Shown here: positions 34,373-45,799 of the stretch, piece after piece
Numbering within the stretch: the first letter of the stretch is position 1
Layout: each line of letters starts with the position of its first letter
NCBI GenBank assembly: GCA_002102555.1
Contig: MCFL01000022.1
Span: 62,001 to 126,000, forward strand
DNA: 64,000 nucleotides
Direction: 5' to 3'
Source: Catenaria anguillulae PL171
Taxonomy: Eukaryota; Blastocladiomycota; Blastocladiomycetes; Blastocladiales; Catenariaceae
Made by a program: the position numbers and the translations under genes
Notes under the pieces: model-generated
Seen by the model: only the letters and a program-made list of their open reading frames with translations
What the model was told of the DNA's origin: nothing
Databases searched by the model: none

Positions 34373-35872
34373 ATGGCTCCATCCCCTTTCCATCCCTCCT
34401 TGTCCTCGTCTCCATCCTCCTCCTCATCATTATCCACTTCAACGTCCTCATCTTCCATTGACCATTCTCATACCCCACCAATGGTCCTCCTTCATTCTCA
34501 GCAACAGCAGCCATCAAAGCAGCGCTCTTCCGCGTCAACAACCACTTCCACGACGGCACTTGCCACAGCTGCACGTCGCCCATCACCGACCGACGCCCTC
34601 AAGCACTTGCGCCCGGCCATCCCTTCCCCCAACACGCTTCTTGCCTCGCTACTCGCCAATCCGGACGCTCACCAGCTCGACTTTTTGTCCCTGTTTGACC
34701 CGCCAGCCACGTTGCCAAGTGACGTCCTCAACTCGGTATCAACCAACAATATCCGCAAGGACTCGCCAGCCATGGACGATTATTTTGGCAGTGCGGGCGC
34801 AGGGTATCCGGGCTACCCACCTCCCACCGCGGCAGCCTATGCTCATCGCCGATTCGGATTGCCATCCGTGTCTCCCACAGGCTCTGGTGCTGGCACTCGC
34901 GCACCACTGACCGCCGCCGCCGGATATGCCTCTTATCCATACGCGTCGTCACATTCGGCGTACGCAAGCAGTCTCGGTCAATTCCCGCCCTCTTCTTCAG
35001 CTCACAATGCGCATCAAGCTTCCACCAGTGCGGCTGCACTCCGGTTGCAACAACAACAACAGACGTATGCGGACGCGTTTCGGACACGCAACCCCGCATA
35101 CAACAATGGGTACACGGGGCACCCGCTCATGCAGTACTCGCAGCAGGTCCCAAGGTCGGGCATCAATGGATACATTCAAGGCGAGGATGCGGACGACACG
35201 GACGACGTGTATGGCATCATGTCTGCATCGCACCTCGCGCATGCACGGTCGACCGCCGCCTCTGCCGCGGCATCCACGCGCCAACTCGCACCACCCACCT
35301 CTGGCGCTGCTCCAGGCGTCGTCAACCCATCCGTGCTTGACACGCACGCGCTGCCACCCGCAGGCGCAGGCGCAAGCGCTGCCGCTTCTTCCTCCTCATC
35401 CACGGCTCTAACGCTGCACCACGACTCAACACCCAACCTTGCCGTGCGCCTCCAGTACGCCCCCGACGGCCGCTCCTTGCTGCGTGCCGACCACACGCAC
35501 CATGCGTGCCAAGACCCCATGGTGCTTGGCGGCCGTCTGGTCGACATGTCGGTGCACATGGAACACTATCTGCAGGACTTGCTGCCGCGCAAGGGCGAGG
35601 ATCACTCGGACTGGCAGCCCGTTGACATCACGTTTGACATCCTGAGCAGCAGGCTGCGGCAGACGCTCGAGCAGATGGAGCGGTTCCGCGGCGACATGAC
35701 GCGCAAGGCAAGTGTGGAGCGGAAAAAGGTGGCCGAGCGCGAGAGGACCAAGGCGACCAAGCGGTTGCAAGCGAGTCGCGCAGTCAAGCCCGTGTCGGCG
35801 GCGGCTGGGTCGGCCAGTGGCAATGGTAAGGCGGCGGGCAGGGCGGCAGTGACCGAGCCCGTGAGGAGCTGA
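34373..35872 (+). CDS. Ser/Ala/Gln-rich protein with conserved-looking C-terminal helix, unknown
   Basis: Single exon, 499 residues. The first 350 residues are low-complexity Ser/Thr/Ala/Gln/Tyr with homopolymer runs, typical of disordered regulatory proteins. The C-terminal third is more ordered: DPMVLGGRLVDMSVHMEHYL, QPVDITFDILSSRLRQTLEQ and a strongly basic helix (RKASVERKKVAERERTKATK) that may bind nucleic acid or be a coiled coil. No family recognised; a transcription cofactor is one guess. Codon use equals neighbouring genes, which supports its being real. Confidence 0.65.
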   Translation: MAPSPFHPSLSSSPSSSSSLSTSTSSSSIDHSHTPPMVLLHSQQQQPSKQRSSASTTTSTTALATAARRPSPTDALKHLRPAIPSPNTLLASLLANPDAHQLDFLSLFDPPATLPSDVLNSVSTNNIRKDSPAMDDYFGSAGAGYPGYPPPTAAAYAHRRFGLPSVSPTGSGAGTRAPLTAAAGYASYPYASSHSAYASSLGQFPPSSSAHNAHQASTSAAALRLQQQQQTYADAFRTRNPAYNNGYTGHPLMQYSQQVPRSGINGYIQGEDADDTDDVYGIMSASHLAHARSTAASAAASTRQLAPPTSGAAPGVVNPSVLDTHALPPAGAGASAAASSSSSTALTLHHDSTPNLAVRLQYAPDGRSLLRADHTHHACQDPMVLGGRLVDMSVHMEHYLQDLLPRKGEDHSDWQPVDITFDILSSRLRQTLEQMERFRGDMTRKASVERKKVAERERTKATKRLQASRAVKPVSAAAGSASGNGKAAGRAAVTEPVRS

Positions 35873-36231
35873 GCTCACTTTGCTGAGAATTCATTCGATT
35901 GATACCCGCATGGCGATTCTCTGGTTGATGTTTGCGCTCGCATCGTCTATTCATTCTTGTGTCCCATGGTTTGCAGCAAACTCCACCGCATATTTGATTC
36001 GAGATTTCTCTCTTGATTGTCCTTGATTGTTGATACGAAATACATTAAGTCTCATTACCCCATTCTCGTTTGTAGCCCTGCCTGCCTGTATTCTTCGTCT
36101 TTCTCCCTCCATGTCCATGTCCATATCCATGTAATTGTTAAACAACAGCGAAGCAACAACACGTCTATCCCAGTTCCCACGTCCGTCTGATCACAAACTG
36201 CCCATACGGTTAACTGACACATTCAATCACA
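35873..36231. other. Intergenic, no gene seen
   Basis: Short AT-rich spacer with the WDPCP upstream region. Confidence 0.5.
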
Positions 36232-38943
36232 ATGCAAGTCACCGCACACTCCTGCATCTGGACAGTAACCCATCGTCCACTCCCACCGGCTGCCGCCGCC
36301 GCGGCTCCCGCCTCAGCCCCGACGCCAGCCCGTCGGCGCCACGTGCACCACGATTCTGGCACTGACCTCACCGACAACTACAACGACAACGAGCATGACC
36401 AGCCAACCATTCCCACGCCCGAATGGATCCACCCGCCAACGTCCGTCTACACGCTCGGCACACACAAGAACCCAAGCTTGCCCGCATCCCACCATCCAAA
36501 CCAATCCTGGCTCGCCACCTCGGCCGCCCTGCACAGCCACTCGGGGGCTGATGTGCTGTCCAGCACCACACGTTCAACGCTGGCCAACCTCGAATCCTTG
36601 CTACTCAACCACGCCGCGCGCCCGCTCGCTCTGCACTGGTCGCCGGCAACTACTAGTGCACGCGGGGCTCCCAGCAGTGACATGTGCGTGCATGTGCCGC
36701 TTGACACGGGCGTGCTGGCGCGCATGACCCTCAAGGTCAATTCATGGGTTCCCACCACAGATCTCGCCGACATTGTGCTTGACGCCACTCTGGCAGACTC
36801 GGCATCTGCGCAAGTCAAGACGGTCAGGGACGAGTATCGCAATTGGACGTTGGCGACCAGGCGGCAGGTCGAATCGGTCCACGAGTCGGCGGCAAAGCGC
36901 GTCTTGACGGCAACGAGTGCTGCAAAGACAAGTGGGGGAGGTGTACCGAATAGGTGGGGAGCGGCCGTGGTTGCCCCTCATTTCATTGCTTGTCATGTGC
37001 CCGCGCTGGCAAAGGTCAGGGTGTATTTTAGTGTGAATCGCCACAAGTTGGTCAGTGTGGAGCGAAGGGCCATGGGCACTCCGACCATGGTCGAGGTGGA
37101 CGTGGGCAAAGAAGTGGGTGGTGGTGGAGGGGCGGCGGACTTGAGTGGAGGAGGTAAAGTCAAGCTCGAGACCTTGGCCGAGCATTTGGCCGTCGTGGGC
37201 GAACGGAGCGTGGCCATGTATCAGATTCGAGAAACCAGCGGGGTGTACGTTTGTTTTGTTGGGCCACTTTCATCTTCCTCAGCTTTTTCAATCTAATTGG
37301 CGTTAATCAACTAAAACAGTATGCAAATCAACCCAACGTCCACACTCGCTTTCGGTACCGACACGCTCCGCGTTGCCCATCTTTCCTGGGGCTCAACTCT
37401 GCTCACTCTGATTCAATCCTCAACACCAACTGTCGAGGGTACGACGGAACTTTGGATTCGCGGATACGCATTCAACACAAGGTCACGCGTGTGGGAAGAG
37501 CTCGATGCCCACGGGCCAGTGATCAGTCTGCCCGCGGTCGACACGGGGGACATCAGTGCGTGGACAATGGGTGAGCCCGTGCTTGTTGGGTCATCGTCGC
37601 CCTCCAGTGGTAACGTTGAGTCTGCCAGTGCGCAAGCAGTCAATCGGCCAGCCTCGACGCGAAGCAAAGCTGCACGTGCACATGCCATGTCGTTGATGTT
37701 GGGGACGAGTACCGGCAAATTGATGCATATTGCAGTGCAATTTGCTTCGAATTCAGTCTCATGGAACCAGGTCGAGCTCTCGCACCCGATCACGCCGCTG
37801 GCACCAAGTGGGGTTGTGCACCTGGCCATGCACCCAGGTGGATGCTTTATTTCTGCTGTTGACACGCTTGGCCGCGTTGCCATTGTGGATTTGGTTGGAA
37901 AGCCCGTGTCTGTTCGACATGCATTCACTTCATCGCCAACGTCGTCATCTTTGGCCGACCCGATCCATCCACTGCAAACACTCGGATTCAACGCGCCGCC
38001 ACTGCTTGCCTCTTGGACCCCAGCGCCTCCCCATTCGTCTCTAACGGCCACTGCTCCACTCCCTGGACAACGTGTCTATGTTCCCACTGCCGTTCCCACT
38101 TCAACGCCATCGACATTACTACTCGTATTTGACCGCGGCCCATTTGCCGCCCTCACGTTCGACTTTGCATCCACTTCCACATCACTCATCGGCTACGCCC
38201 GCCACCTGCTCGCCCGCGGCCAAATCGGGTGGATGCATGTCATGCACTTGGCCAAGCATCTACCGTTGCACTCACCGCGCGACATTGCCACTCTGGGTCA
38301 CATGCTGCTCAACTCGATTCCCACACCAGCACAGGGGCAACACGACCCGATGTTCGACTCTGGCGCATACCACGCACAGCTCGCACGCATCGCAACCCGC
38401 GTGCTCGAGGCCTACCCTGCACATGCATCCGCCACCTCGCTTGCCCGCAAACTCGTCCACGCGCACCTTGCACATGGCCGGCTTGACTCGGCACTGTCCA
38501 CTGCGGCCGGAATGGCGGGCGTATGCTCGGATCTCTTACATCTCATTGCGCTGTGCGCGTCGCAACACGCCAATGCGCGCGGGCTTGCGGCCGCCGCACA
38601 CTTTCAGTTTCTGAAAACGTGTCCTGGACCTTACCCGCCGCTGCTTGTCGCCGACCCAACGCCGATGCCGCCGGATGATGGCGACGGCGTGCCAACGGTG
38701 GATGAGCTGGTCGACATGTACACGCGGCAAGTTGCACCGATCGCCGCGGGAACCAAGCCTGCGTTTGGTGCGCATGTGCGGCGATTGGCAGCGTATTTGG
38801 AGGTGAGTGGCAATAGAGAAGAGGCTCTGCGATGGTGGCGGAGGGTTGGGTATGAAGAGGAGGGGAGAAGAGGGGCGGACAGGGTGGCGAGTGTTTTGGG
38901 GTGGTGGGATAGCAAGAGGAGGGGTGAAGGAGAGGGCAGATGA
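36232..38943 (+). CDS. WDPCP: WDPCP/Fritz homologue (CPLANE ciliary effector)
   Basis: Exons 36232..37244 and 37320..38943 (75-bp phase-2 intron, donor GTACGT) give 878 residues. Matches to WDPCP are spread over the length: DEYRNWTLATRRQVES (vertebrate YPWTLKNRR), a propeller half with VVHLAMHPGGCFISAVD, LLLVFDRGPFAALTFDF (RFERGPLGVLLF), YARHLLARGQIGWMHVM and the helical C-terminus ARKLVHAHLAHGRLDSALST, SDLLHLIALCASQHANARGL. In animals WDPCP joins INTU and FUZ in the CPLANE complex, which recruits intraflagellar-transport proteins to the basal body. Identity is from recalled family sequence and not alignment. Human protein is 746 residues. Confidence 0.78.
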
Positions 38944-39299
38944 TAATAGGTAGTTCTTTTGTAAGCGTCGAGATGATCATGAATGTACTGGAAGCATTCT
39001 GGAACATTCTGGGTTCCCGCTTGAGTTAAGCTTTGCTTGCACCTATCCATCGAGAAAAGGGTCGGAAACGCGTGCATTGGGGCGATGCGGCGCGCGTGAC
39101 TGTCAGACTGCTGACCGTCCTGATTGATGAAGTCGCCGCCAATGAAATGAAGGCGCAAAGTCACATGAATGTATGCACGCAGTCCCGTCTTCGCCCGCCG
39201 CCCTCCAACGCCAACAACGTCCGCGCAATGCCTCCTGGTTGGGAATCTCTCTCTGCTCGTAAATGACAACCTTTCTTCGCATCGTATACTGTACCCACA
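38944..39299. other. Intergenic, no gene seen
   Basis: Short spacer upstream of the Pro-rich gene. Confidence 0.5.
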
Positions 39300-40649
39300 A
39301 TGTTGACTGCTGCTTCCATCACGCCCGCCACCATCGCCACCACCGTCGTGGATCACCACCATTCCGGCAGTAGCCATGGCGCTCACCTGCGCGCTGCGCC
39401 CCTGACCAGCGCCAGCGCCGATTGGGCCGCCGACCACAACGGCCATGACGTGGTCGACGACGACGACGACGACGTCGATACTCCGCCCTCGCCACTCCTA
39501 AGCGGCTCTCGCTCGCCTCTGCTCTCACCCTGCACGACGCCCGGAACCGTCCTCGACGTGGCCATCGCCAACGAGCGCGACGATTCGGCCGGCGAGGATT
39601 CGCTGCCGCTGCCGCCACTGGGCACTTTCAAGCCCAAGTTCACCCGCAACGGACCGCGCCCCAGGCATCACTCTGCGCCGTATCCTGTGCGCGGAACGTT
39701 TCTGCCCGTGGCGACGGGTCAGTCGCCAATGCCGATGCCTCTGGCCGTCAACAAGTTCCGGTGTGCCCAACCGAGGGAAATGAGAGTGAATGCGAGTGCC
39801 GATGACGAGCCACGGCACAATGGGTCGGCCAACGCGCTATCGGATCGCTCACTGACGCTGCGCACGTCTGACGTGTGCATGTCCGCCGAAGACATTGAAG
39901 CGGCGCGCGTCCTTGCCGGGATTCAATCGGCGCCCAGCAGTCCCGCAGACCCGACCGTTACTTCTGCCACAAACTCTGTGCCATTGGCAGCAACAACAAC
40001 GCGCCGCGCCTCCATTCACGTCTCTCCGCCTACTTCGACCTACTCGTCGTACGCAACCACGCTTGCGGCCGCCATGTCCATGTACCCGCCCCCGATGTAC
40101 ACCAGCGGCTACCCACTCTCGCCAACCTTCATGTTCTCGCCCTGGTCATACATGCCGTATTCCCCATCCATTGCGGCCGCCGCCGCCCCTCCATCCCCGC
40201 CACTCTCGTCCACTTCGGGCTCGCCACCCCCGCCGCCGCCGCCGCCGCCGCCGCCCTCGGACGCATCCATGCTCGACGAAGTCGTTCAGCTCGCGCAAAC
40301 CGTCGGCGCCGATGAATCCGACGACATGGTCACACGCACGCTGGACCGGATGCGCCGCCAAGTCGAAATGCGCGGTATGAGGAGCAGGAAACAGTTTGAT
40401 GCCGATTACGCGTGGCTGAAAAAGTATTTGGCGATTCGCCTGTTTACCAGTGGATCCAGGAGCAATGGTGGTCAGGTGCCCGGCAAATCAGCGGATGCAG
40501 GGGGAACAGTGGCGGGACCAGGGACAGAGAAGGCGTCATTGGCGGCGGTGCAGGAAGCCGTTAAATTGGCAACGGGAGGAATGCAACATGCTGGTCCGGT
40601 GATGGGGTCGTTTGGTGTGGGTGGAGGCTTGCCGGCACAGCGGTCTTGA
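39300..40649 (+). CDS. Proline-rich low-complexity protein, unknown
   Basis: Single exon, 449 residues. Acidic run (VVDDDDDDVDTPPSPLLSGS) at about 50, Ser-Pro sites, Tyr/Pro-rich YPPPMYTSGYPLSP, and an 11-Pro tract at about 312 that could bind SH3, WW or profilin domains. Directly after this the sequence becomes ordered: ASMLDEVVQLAQTVGADESD and DRMRRQVEMRGMRSRKQFDA. No family recognised. Confidence 0.6.
   Translation: MLTAASITPATIATTVVDHHHSGSSHGAHLRAAPLTSASADWAADHNGHDVVDDDDDDVDTPPSPLLSGSRSPLLSPCTTPGTVLDVAIANERDDSAGEDSLPLPPLGTFKPKFTRNGPRPRHHSAPYPVRGTFLPVATGQSPMPMPLAVNKFRCAQPREMRVNASADDEPRHNGSANALSDRSLTLRTSDVCMSAEDIEAARVLAGIQSAPSSPADPTVTSATNSVPLAATTTRRASIHVSPPTSTYSSYATTLAAAMSMYPPPMYTSGYPLSPTFMFSPWSYMPYSPSIAAAAAPPSPPLSSTSGSPPPPPPPPPPPSDASMLDEVVQLAQTVGADESDDMVTRTLDRMRRQVEMRGMRSRKQFDADYAWLKKYLAIRLFTSGSRSNGGQVPGKSADAGGTVAGPGTEKASLAAVQEAVKLATGGMQHAGPVMGSFGVGGGLPAQRS
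40229..40254. repeat. (CCG)n trinucleotide repeat
   Basis: About eight CCG units coding the polyproline tract of the protein at 39300-40649. Confidence 0.85.
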
Positions 40650-41051
40650 CTACTTGTTTTCCTTGGGGGCCGATTTCGGATTTCCACATATGCTACAAAT
40701 CCGATTCTCATACACGCGATACAATCCATTTGTTCTTTCTTTCCGATTGACTGGCGCAAATCTCATGACTTATCGCTCAAGCTTGCATAGCCAGTGGTGA
40801 AACGGCCGAGGATTGATAATCTGGAAATTTGTTTGGTAGGGCGCGCTCGATTCTGATTTGGAGCATACCTACATGGTGCATCGTTTGAACCGCTCATGTC
40901 GGGTAAGTATCTCCGGATTCTCAGCACACCGCGGACTTGCCCTACACTCTCGATTTGCTTGACGCGTCACGTCAGCTGTTCGCACAGTTCGCACACCCTG
41001 TTCTTGCTCTACTTGTCGTATGGACAACTTATGAGGACGACTGAATGCATA
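40650..41051. other. Intergenic, no gene seen
   Basis: Spacer between the Pro-rich gene and the initiator tRNA. Nothing supported. Confidence 0.5.
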
Positions 41052-41123
41052 AGCGCCATGGCGCAGTGGAAGCGCGCCAGGCTCATAACCTGGAGGTCCT
41101 CTGATCGAAACGGAGTGGCGCTA
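41052..41123 (+). tRNA. Initiator tRNA-Met (CAT)
   Basis: 72-nt cloverleaf with fully paired acceptor AGCGCCA/TGGCGCT (A1-U72 pair), D arm GCGC-AGTGGAA-GCGC, anticodon arm CCAGG-CTCATAA-CCTGG, T arm CTCTG-ATCGAAA-CGGAG. The T loop has A54 and A60, hallmarks of the eukaryotic initiator, rather than T54. Only two of the usual three G-C pairs at the base of the anticodon stem are present (the third is A-U). T-rich terminators follow after 41140. Confidence 0.95.
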
Positions 41124-41283
41124 TGTATGTATTCCCTTCCCTTTTGCTTTTGTTTTTATCGTTCAATCAAACTATTCCCTTTCCGCTGCGAACAATCTCA
41201 ACTCAATCCATCAACCGATACATGGATGCAACTGCTAACAACACATCACATGCACCTCGCGCAATCCACGTCACCTCAACTCC

Positions 41284-42461
41284 ATGCCCAGTCACCACCA
41301 CCGACTTGCCACACTCCCACCATCCTCCTCATCACCTGCCATGCACACCAACCTCCCCACCCCGCCCAGACGCGCTGCCACGTCGCCAACGTCCAAGACG
41401 GCAACAACAACCACCGCGCGCGTGGCCACGTCCTGGCACGAGCGCGACGAATGGTCCAAGAAGCGTGGGCTGCACGCAACCGTGCACTTTGTGGGTGGCG
41501 ACCACTACACGGGCGAATGGTTCAACAACCTACGCCATGGCCGCGGCACACATGTGGGGAAAAACCACGCGTTTGTGTATGAGGGCCAATGGGAGGCCGA
41601 CAAGCGGTGTGGGTACGGCACACTGTCGGTTCCCGTGACCAACAAGGATAAGAAGCAAGACAACAAGAACAAGGCGTCAGAGACGGTCAAGCAAGCGATC
41701 AAAGGCCCGCCCACGCATACGTTTACGGCCGCGGGGGCAAAGGGCACACCCGTGGTGTTGAGCAAAGTGTATGCGGGCGATTGGCATGCAGATGTACGCA
41801 GTGGCGTGGGCACGGCGTATTACGCGGACGGCGCACGGTATGAGGGCCAGTGGAAAGACAATGTCCGGTGTGGGTGGGGAACCATGTTTTATGCGGATGG
41901 GTCGAGGTATGATGGCGAGTGGAGGGCCGATATGCGGCATGGACAGGGCATTTTGTTGTTGGGTACGCACGCACAGGTGCCACAAGGATCATTCGGAATT
42001 GTGAAACTCACCGCCCACCATTCTGAACCATCACGTAGCCAACATGGACAGGTATGAGGGTATCTTTGTCAACGACATGAAGGAAGGGCCTGGCAAGTTT
42101 TTCTTCAAGCACCGGCGCCAAGTGTACGAGGGCGAGTGGAGCGCAGACATGCCCAAATGCGGCGTCATTCACGATTTGGAGACGAGGGCGTTTCATATTG
42201 GGGCAAGCGGATTGGTCACGTCCACCATTACAAAGTCAAAGTTGCCTGTGGTGCGTTTGGCTGTCTCTTCCTCATCTCGGCACCGCATTGAGAAACTTGA
42301 TGACAAACGACTCGCCTTGCGGTTCTATCCAGCTGGAGTTGGCGGATCCGGCGGCCGTGCTGGCACAAAGGCGCCAAGAAATTCAAGAGGAACGTGTCCA
42401 ACGGCTGTTGAACCCAGGTGCCGGTGCCGACGCAGCGGCGCCCAACACTCCTGGCGTTTGA
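41284..42461 (+). CDS. MORN3: MORN repeat-containing protein 3 (MORN3)
   Basis: Exons 41284..41962, 42039..42250 and 42333..42461 (introns 76 and 82 bp) give 339 residues. After a Thr/Ala-rich N-terminus, the start WHERDEWSKKRGLHATVHF matches MORN3. At least six MORN repeats follow (YTGEWFNNLRHGRGT, YEGQWEADKRCGYGT, YAGDWHADVRSGVGT, YEGQWKDNVRCGWGT, YDGEWRADMRHGQGI, RYEGIFVNDMKEGPGKF), then YEGEWSADMPKCGVI and the C-terminal LADPAAVLAQRRQEI seen in the vertebrate protein. A charged insert (DKKQDNKNKASETVK) lengthens the middle. MORN3 is linked to sperm flagella in animals. It is tail to tail with SSZ1, 139 bp apart. Confidence 0.92.
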
Positions 42462-42600
42462 TCCGCACATATTGGTGCAGAAGAGCCAATTCATGTGCAT
42501 AGTGGTTCGAAAGAAGATAAACTATATTGTATTTAGATGGTCACGCGACAACCTTGCAAACCGAATGGAAGTAATCATGAAGAAACCTGCCCGCTTGAAC

Positions 42601-44500
42601 TTACAAGTCCAACGTGACATGGACCTTGTGTGCCGTCTTTGCCTCGATTCCGGTTGCCGACACGTGCAGCTTGCCATTGGCCTGTGCCGTAAATACCAGC
42701 TCTACCTTGTCCAAGGCTTGGCCCTCGGTGGCAACCACCGCCACCTCGCCGAGCAACGTGCCCTTGTAAAGCGGAACTCCGGGGGCATCCTCATCCTCAT
42801 CCTCATCCGCGTCCTCGTCCTCCTCGGGCAACGGCTCAAGCTCGCGGCCCTCAGCAACCTGAATCAGGACGCCAGCCTGTGCGCCGGCAGGCACAACCAC
42901 GGCGTGCTTGATGGGCAAGGGCGAGTCCTTGGGAATCACGGTCGAGAAATGGCCGTTGACGTCGAGCACACCAATGGGGAACTTGAGATGCGGCGTGATG
43001 GCCTCGCGATCCGAATGCTCCTGGGCCGTACTGGAATGATGCTCCTTGGGCTGCAACCCATGAATGGCCGTGCCGTATGCAACGGCCTCATCGGCATCCA
43101 CCCCGGTCTCCATCTCGGCACGCCCAAACTTGGCCTCGAGCAACCGGTGCACCATGGGCGATGCAGACACGCCACCAATGCACAACACGTGGTCAATCTC
43201 GTCGGCATCGAGGTTTTGCGCATCGAGGAAATCGGAAATGGCAGAGTCAATGGCGCGCTTCCACTTTGCAGCCAAGGTTTCGAACCGAGTGCGGTTGATC
43301 ACCGACACATAGTCAATGCCCTCCATGAACGACTCGACGTGGCAGTTGGACGTGGTGGTTTGCGAGAGCACCTTGCGCGTGGTTTCGCACGCAACAAGCA
43401 ACTTTTCCCAAGCCTTCTTGTTGGATTTGGGCTCGAGCCCGTCGTTGCGCTTGGTGAAATCGGCCGCGAAATGGCCAGCAAGCAGCGCATCGAGGTGGTT
43501 GCCACCCTGAGCAATCGACGTATGTGCAATTTGGGTAAACAAGCCGGCAAACACGTTCATGAGCGTCAAGGTCGTGGACGAGGCGCCAATGTCGACCGCC
43601 ATAACAAGGCCGTTGCACCCGACATTGGCCGTGGTGCGCTTGATGTGCTCAAAGGCAAGCACCGCGGCCACGGGTTCCGGGATCAGCGACACAACATGCA
43701 TGCCCTGAGCCTCGGCCGCGCGGGCAAGTGCTTGTTGCTGGCCAACCGTGAAGTCGGTCGGGTACGACAGCACGCACCGTGTCACCGAGGCAGACGTGTA
43801 GGATTCGGCAGATTGCTTGAGCGAACCCAACAAGATGGACGTGAGTTGCTCGGGCGTGTACCGCGTCTCGCGTTGTTCCGCGTCGTCATTGTCCGAGGCG
43901 TGAACGGCATGGGTAAGGACGTATTCGGGAAGCGAAGTTTCGGCGTTGGCCTCGATCGGGATGAGTGACGACTCGGCGGCAGATTGGACCTTGGGGTCAT
44001 CATGGCTGTTTTGTATTTCCAGTTGAATGAGACAGGTGAGGGATTTGTAAACAGAGCCAAGCTGACGAGCACACCACATACCTCAAGCCAATCAAGGGGA
44101 AAAAGTGCTTTGCGGTGCCCTGAATATTCCGAATAGCCTGCGCCTTGGCGGCGGTTCCGGCAATTTCCTCAGTGCCGGCAATCGCCACCACCGACGGGAT
44201 CTGGCGCTCGCCGTCCTCGTTGGCAATAATCTCGCCGCGAGCGCCGGCCTCCTTGGGCAACAGCGTGAAGGTCGAGTACTCGGACCCGATGGAAAAGGCA
44301 ACCGTGATTTCGTCACGGGCCTCTTCGGGGACGGGCGTGGCCGTGGCGGAGCGGTCGTTGGCCGGGGTGGCGGGCCGGTTCTCAGCGCCAGCTTGGGCCT
44401 GAGCGCCGCCCTGGGATTGCGGCTGCTTGGGCTTGTTCTTGTTGGCCGAGGACGACGCCTTCTTCTTGTTGGCGGACTGGTTGTTCTTCTTGGGCGGCAT
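42601..44500 (-). CDS. SSZ1: Ribosome-associated HSP70-type chaperone SSZ1
   Basis: Exons 44082..44500 and 42601..44005 (76-bp phase-2 intron) give 607 residues. HSP70 nucleotide-binding fold with diverged phosphate motifs (AFSIGSEYSTFTLL, VMAVDIGASSTTLTL, VLCIGGVSASP), then TPHLKFPIGVLDVNG and a short substrate-binding part with an acidic linker (EEDEDADEDEDEDAPG). This order and the shortened C-terminus fit Ssz1, the atypical HSP70 that pairs with zuotin in the ribosome-associated complex and activates Ssb at the tunnel exit. Unusual: a 60-residue N-terminal extension starting MPPKKNNQSANKKKASSSAN, very basic, that yeast Ssz1 lacks. Confidence 0.87.
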
Positions 44501-44863
44501 GGTTGGTTGTGTGTTAAGATGATGAGGTGAGGGATGAGCGCTTTAGGTGTATCAAGCAATCAACGGATGCATGGGTTGATTGGGCTGCTTGGACGTGAAC
44601 GTGGTGTGCTCTCAGGCTGCATCTGCCCCGTGTGGTGACTGGTGAGCGAGGCGGCCCGCATGCGCCCCGATCGCTTTGTGGGAGTGCGGTTGCATGTTGC
44701 ATGTTGGATCGGCACGTGCTCACGTGACCAGTCTCCGTGAGCCTGACATTTGGAATTCAAGGGTTGGTGAGAGAGGACACAGGATGCTTGCCATGCCATG
44801 GACCTAATGCTAATGTTAATGTGACTCGCTGCAACCTCTGCCCGCTACGCCATCCCAACCACC
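44501..44863. other. Divergent promoter region SSZ1/MRPL13
   Basis: 363 bp between two divergently transcribed translation-related genes. No further feature seen. Confidence 0.5.
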
Positions 44864-45361
44864 ATGTCACAAGCCATTGGCCAAACCTCGCTCGCCTACG
44901 CCCGTGTCTGGCACCACCTGTCTGCCTCCAACCAAGTGCTGGGCCGGCTCGCCCCGCAAATCGCCCACCTGCTCATGGGCAAGCACAAGCCCATCTACGA
45001 CCCGGCATCCGACTGCGGCGACTATGTGGTCGTGACGTCTGCTGCCAATGTCCGAGTCACGGGCGCCAAGGCACACCAAAAGCTGTACCGGTACCATACA
45101 GGCCACCACGGCGGACTCAAGGAGATTCCCTATGCCAAGATGATGGACAGCAAGCCCGACCAAATCATTCGCAATGCAGTCAAAGGCATGCTACCCAAGA
45201 ATCGGTTGAGGGATGATCGGTTGGCCAGGCTGTTGGTGTTTCCCGGGAAAGACCATCCGTATCAGGCAAACATCAAGCGGTCCTATGTTGCAAAGGCCAT
45301 GTATGTGCCGGTGGTACCGTTGCAAAGTTCGGCAGCGGAGGCCGAAAAGAGGGTCGAGTAG
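44864..45361 (+). CDS. MRPL13: Mitochondrial ribosomal protein uL13m (MRPL13)
   Basis: Single exon, 165 residues. L13 signature throughout: VLGRLAPQIAHLLMGKHKP, CGDYVVVTSAANVRVTG, YRYHTGHHGGLKEIPY, IIRNAVKGMLPKNRLRD and RLLVFPGKDHPY. The protein binds 23S-type rRNA in the mitochondrial large subunit. Bacterial-type L13 with a C-terminal extension fits the mitochondrial and not the cytosolic (L13a) form. No obvious presequence, as in yeast Mrpl23. Confidence 0.92.
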   Translation: MSQAIGQTSLAYARVWHHLSASNQVLGRLAPQIAHLLMGKHKPIYDPASDCGDYVVVTSAANVRVTGAKAHQKLYRYHTGHHGGLKEIPYAKMMDSKPDQIIRNAVKGMLPKNRLRDDRLARLLVFPGKDHPYQANIKRSYVAKAMYVPVVPLQSSAAEAEKRVE

Positions 45362-45799
45362 ATCTTGGTTGAACCGTCGCTACACATTACGCATTCATCA
45401 TTATAGGCTAGCTTCTCACGTACTTGATCGTCGTCAGGTTTTTTCTTTTCTCATCTTCCGCTATTGTCCAGGGTCCGGCTTCTGAGGTTCTCTGTCGGTA
45501 ACCAATTGTTTATCTTGGTGTCGGATCGAACCAGACATGACCACCCATATGGCTCTGCACAAGAGCGCGCTGTCCCTCGAGCTGAGGGTCACGGACGTGC
45601 TATTGGGACAGTATTGCAATTGCGAAATGACATGTGATTGAGCCCAGCAAATCAGAGAAAGACAATACGTAACGAATCCAGAAGACAAAAGGAGAGGGAA
45701 GCGACAAAGATTCATGCAATGCATGGGAAATGCTCTTGGTGGCCAATCCACACGGCCACCACCAACAACCCGACGATAAACCCCGGCCCAAGTGTAAAG
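45362..45799. other. Intergenic, no gene seen
   Basis: Convergent spacer between MRPL13 and FUR1; presumably holds both 3' ends. Confidence 0.5.

Noticed and set aside
41641-41760. Charged insert in MORN3 as a possible unspliced intron
   Set aside because: It is in frame, has no good GT-AG pair that would restore a tighter repeat spacing, and codon use is normal.
42418-43968. 516-codon open frame antisense to SSZ1
   Set aside because: Shadow of the HSP70 coding strand; Arg/Gly/Leu-rich without domains.
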